A DNA stretch of 6,559 bases from Peptococcaceae bacterium (GTDB lineage: Bacteria; Bacillota; Peptococcia; Peptococcales; Peptococcaceae): positions 1 through 6,559 of the forward strand of contig JAFNVD010000043.1 in NCBI GenBank assembly GCA_017383785.1. The letters are read 5' to 3'. This document shows, piece after piece, positions 5,347 to 6,559 of the stretch (position 1 is its first letter; the number at the start of each line of letters is the position of its first letter). A program made the position numbers and the translations under genes. Below the pieces are notes generated by a model that saw only the letters and a program-made list of their open reading frames with translations, made no database searches and was not told the DNA's origin.

Positions 5347-6411
5347 ATGGCTTATCAATTACCTGAAAAATTAAGAACATTAGAACCTTATCAGCCGATT
5401 ATCGGGCAGTTTAACGTGCGTTTAGATGCCAATGAAAGCTTTATTAGCCTGCCGGATAATATTCGTAAAGAAATTGGCGAAAAAGTAGCACAGATAGATT
5501 TTAATCGCTATCCGGATCCTTACGCGGTAGAACTGTGCAGTAAATTTGCAAATTATTTTAATGTGCCGTCTGATTTGGTGGTGGCTACCAATGGCTCCGA
5601 TGAATTGCTGTTTTTGTTGACCTCTTGCTTTTCTGATGCAGGGGACACTTTGATGATGGTAAAACCGGACTTCAGTATGTACGGCATTTATGCCGAACTG
5701 GCAGGTATGCGGGTAGAAGTGTTTGAAAAAGACGATGCATTACAGATTGGTGTAGATGCTTTGATTGCCAAAGCGAAAGAAAAACAGGTGAAAATTCTGA
5801 TGTTTTCCAATCCATGCAACCCTTCTTCATTGATTGAGTCTCGAGAAGATGTTATAAAAATTGTAGAATCCTTAGAAGATACACTGGTCATTGTAGATGA
5901 AGCCTATATGGAATTTGCAGATAATGCATCTGTAATGGATTTGGTAGAAAACTATCCAAATATGATGGTGCTGAAAACATTATCAAAAGCATTTGGCTTG
6001 GCTGCGGCACGACTCGGTTTTGCAGTATCTAACAGTACGCTTATTCATGCGCTGAAAGCGGCAAAATCTCCATACAACGTAAATACCATGTCACAGATAG
6101 TAGGGAGTATTATATTTGATCATCCTGAATATATCAATGAATGTATTGCGAAAATCAGAGCTTCCCGCGATGCCTTGTATAACGATATGTTGGCCTTGAA
6201 GGAGCGTCAGCCGAAGATTAAATCTTTGATGAATACCAAATCAAACTTTGTATATATGGAAGTGGAAGATGCAGCAGGTGCTTTCCAAGCGCTACGTGAG
6301 CAGGGGATTGCCATTCGCCTGATGAAAAATTATTTGCGTATTTGTGCAGGAAGTGAAGAAGAAAATGCTGCGATGCTTAATGCATTGGAAACATATTTGA
6401 AAGGAGCCTGA
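5347..6411 (+). CDS. hisC: Histidinol-phosphate aminotransferase
   Basis: HisC is a PLP fold-type I aminotransferase that moves the amino group of glutamate onto imidazole-acetol phosphate to make histidinol phosphate. The 354-residue length is typical. The PLP lysine is K214 in LKTLSKAFGLAAARLGF. D184 and Y187 in VDEAY contact the cofactor, R222 is placed for the PLP phosphate, and R331 in YLRICAG for the substrate carboxylate. LDANES (27-32) and RYPDPY (around 55-60) match the N-terminal substrate and dimer region. The NPCNPSS segment (155-161) replaces the more common NPNNPTG and keeps the cofactor-contacting asparagine, N158. The gene starts one base after the hisD stop, with GGGAGG at 5332-5337 nine bases upstream, within the operon. 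A broader aromatic aminotransferase activity is possible, but the position argues for the histidine role. Confidence 0.95.
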   Translation: MAYQLPEKLRTLEPYQPIIGQFNVRLDANESFISLPDNIRKEIGEKVAQIDFNRYPDPYAVELCSKFANYFNVPSDLVVATNGSDELLFLLTSCFSDAGDTLMMVKPDFSMYGIYAELAGMRVEVFEKDDALQIGVDALIAKAKEKQVKILMFSNPCNPSSLIESREDVIKIVESLEDTLVIVDEAYMEFADNASVMDLVENYPNMMVLKTLSKAFGLAAARLGFAVSNSTLIHALKAAKSPYNVNTMSQIVGSIIFDHPEYINECIAKIRASRDALYNDMLALKERQPKIKSLMNTKSNFVYMEVEDAAGAFQALREQGIAIRLMKNYLRICAGSEEENAAMLNALETYLKGA

Positions 6412-6413
6412 GT

Positions 6414-6559
6414 ATGCGCTGTACAGAAATCAAACGTGAAACAAAAGAAACACAAATTCAGTTAATGCTGAATTTAGATGGGAAAGGCACTTTCAGTGGA
6501 AGCAGTGGTATAGGATTTTTTGACCATATGCTTACCGCTTTTGCGGTACACGGTGGATT
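6414..6559 (+). CDS. hisB: Imidazoleglycerol-phosphate dehydratase, N-terminal part (3' end outside window)
   Basis: The first 48 complete codons of HisB, which dehydrates imidazole-glycerol phosphate to imidazole-acetol phosphate, the substrate of HisC. The N terminus shows the family pattern: KRETKETQI (7-15), an LDGKG segment (21-25), and GIGFFDHML (32-40) followed by H46, with H38 and H46 expected among the Mn-binding histidines. The start lies two bases after the hisC stop, with AGGAG at 6402-6406 seven bases upstream. It reads as the monofunctional dehydratase N terminus with no upstream phosphatase domain, unlike the fused enterobacterial HisB. The reading frame is open to the edge. 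Confidence 0.95.
   Translation, partial: MRCTEIKRETKETQIQLMLNLDGKGTFSGSSGIGFFDHMLTAFAVHGG

Overview
The window looks like chromosomal DNA of a low-to-moderate G+C Gram-positive-type bacterium (Bacillota, plausibly an anaerobic Clostridia or Negativicutes member; the sequence alone does not settle which). The reasons are strong GGAGG-type ribosome binding sites, an AT-rich intergenic background, promoters of the extended -10 type, and a histidine operon that begins hisZ-hisG(short)-hisD-hisC-hisB, an order common in that phylum.

Layout. Positions 1-1512 carry two leftward genes. The distal one is the N-terminal part of a PLP-dependent threonine aldolase/beta-eliminating lyase, cut by the left window edge. 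The proximal one is a complete Sir2-fold protein of 288 residues whose motifs resemble the ADP-ribosylating class M sirtuins (SirTM) rather than ordinary deacetylases. A promoter bracketed by a perfect 8-bp inverted repeat sits between them. Positions 1513-1723 are a divergent intergenic region with a promoter for the sirtuin gene and an inverted repeat in front of the next gene. Positions 1724-1972 encode a small solo XRE-type DNA-binding protein, followed by a rho-independent terminator.

Positions 2030-2197 hold two candidate promoters for the histidine operon, with no T-box, leader peptide or attenuator visible. From 2198 to the right edge the operon is tightly packed: hisZ and hisG overlap by 4 bp, hisG and hisD overlap by 4 bp, hisD and hisC are 1 bp apart, and hisC and hisB are 2 bp apart. 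HisZ and short-form HisG together make the ATP phosphoribosyltransferase that starts histidine synthesis. HisB (sixth conversion), HisC (seventh) and HisD (last two oxidations) act later. hisB is cut by the right edge, and the remaining genes presumably follow outside.

The his genes are ordinary and have intact active sites. The parts most worth a second look are the SirTM-like protein without its usual macrodomain/GcvH-L/LplA partners in view, its threonine aldolase neighbour, and the bracketed promoter between them.
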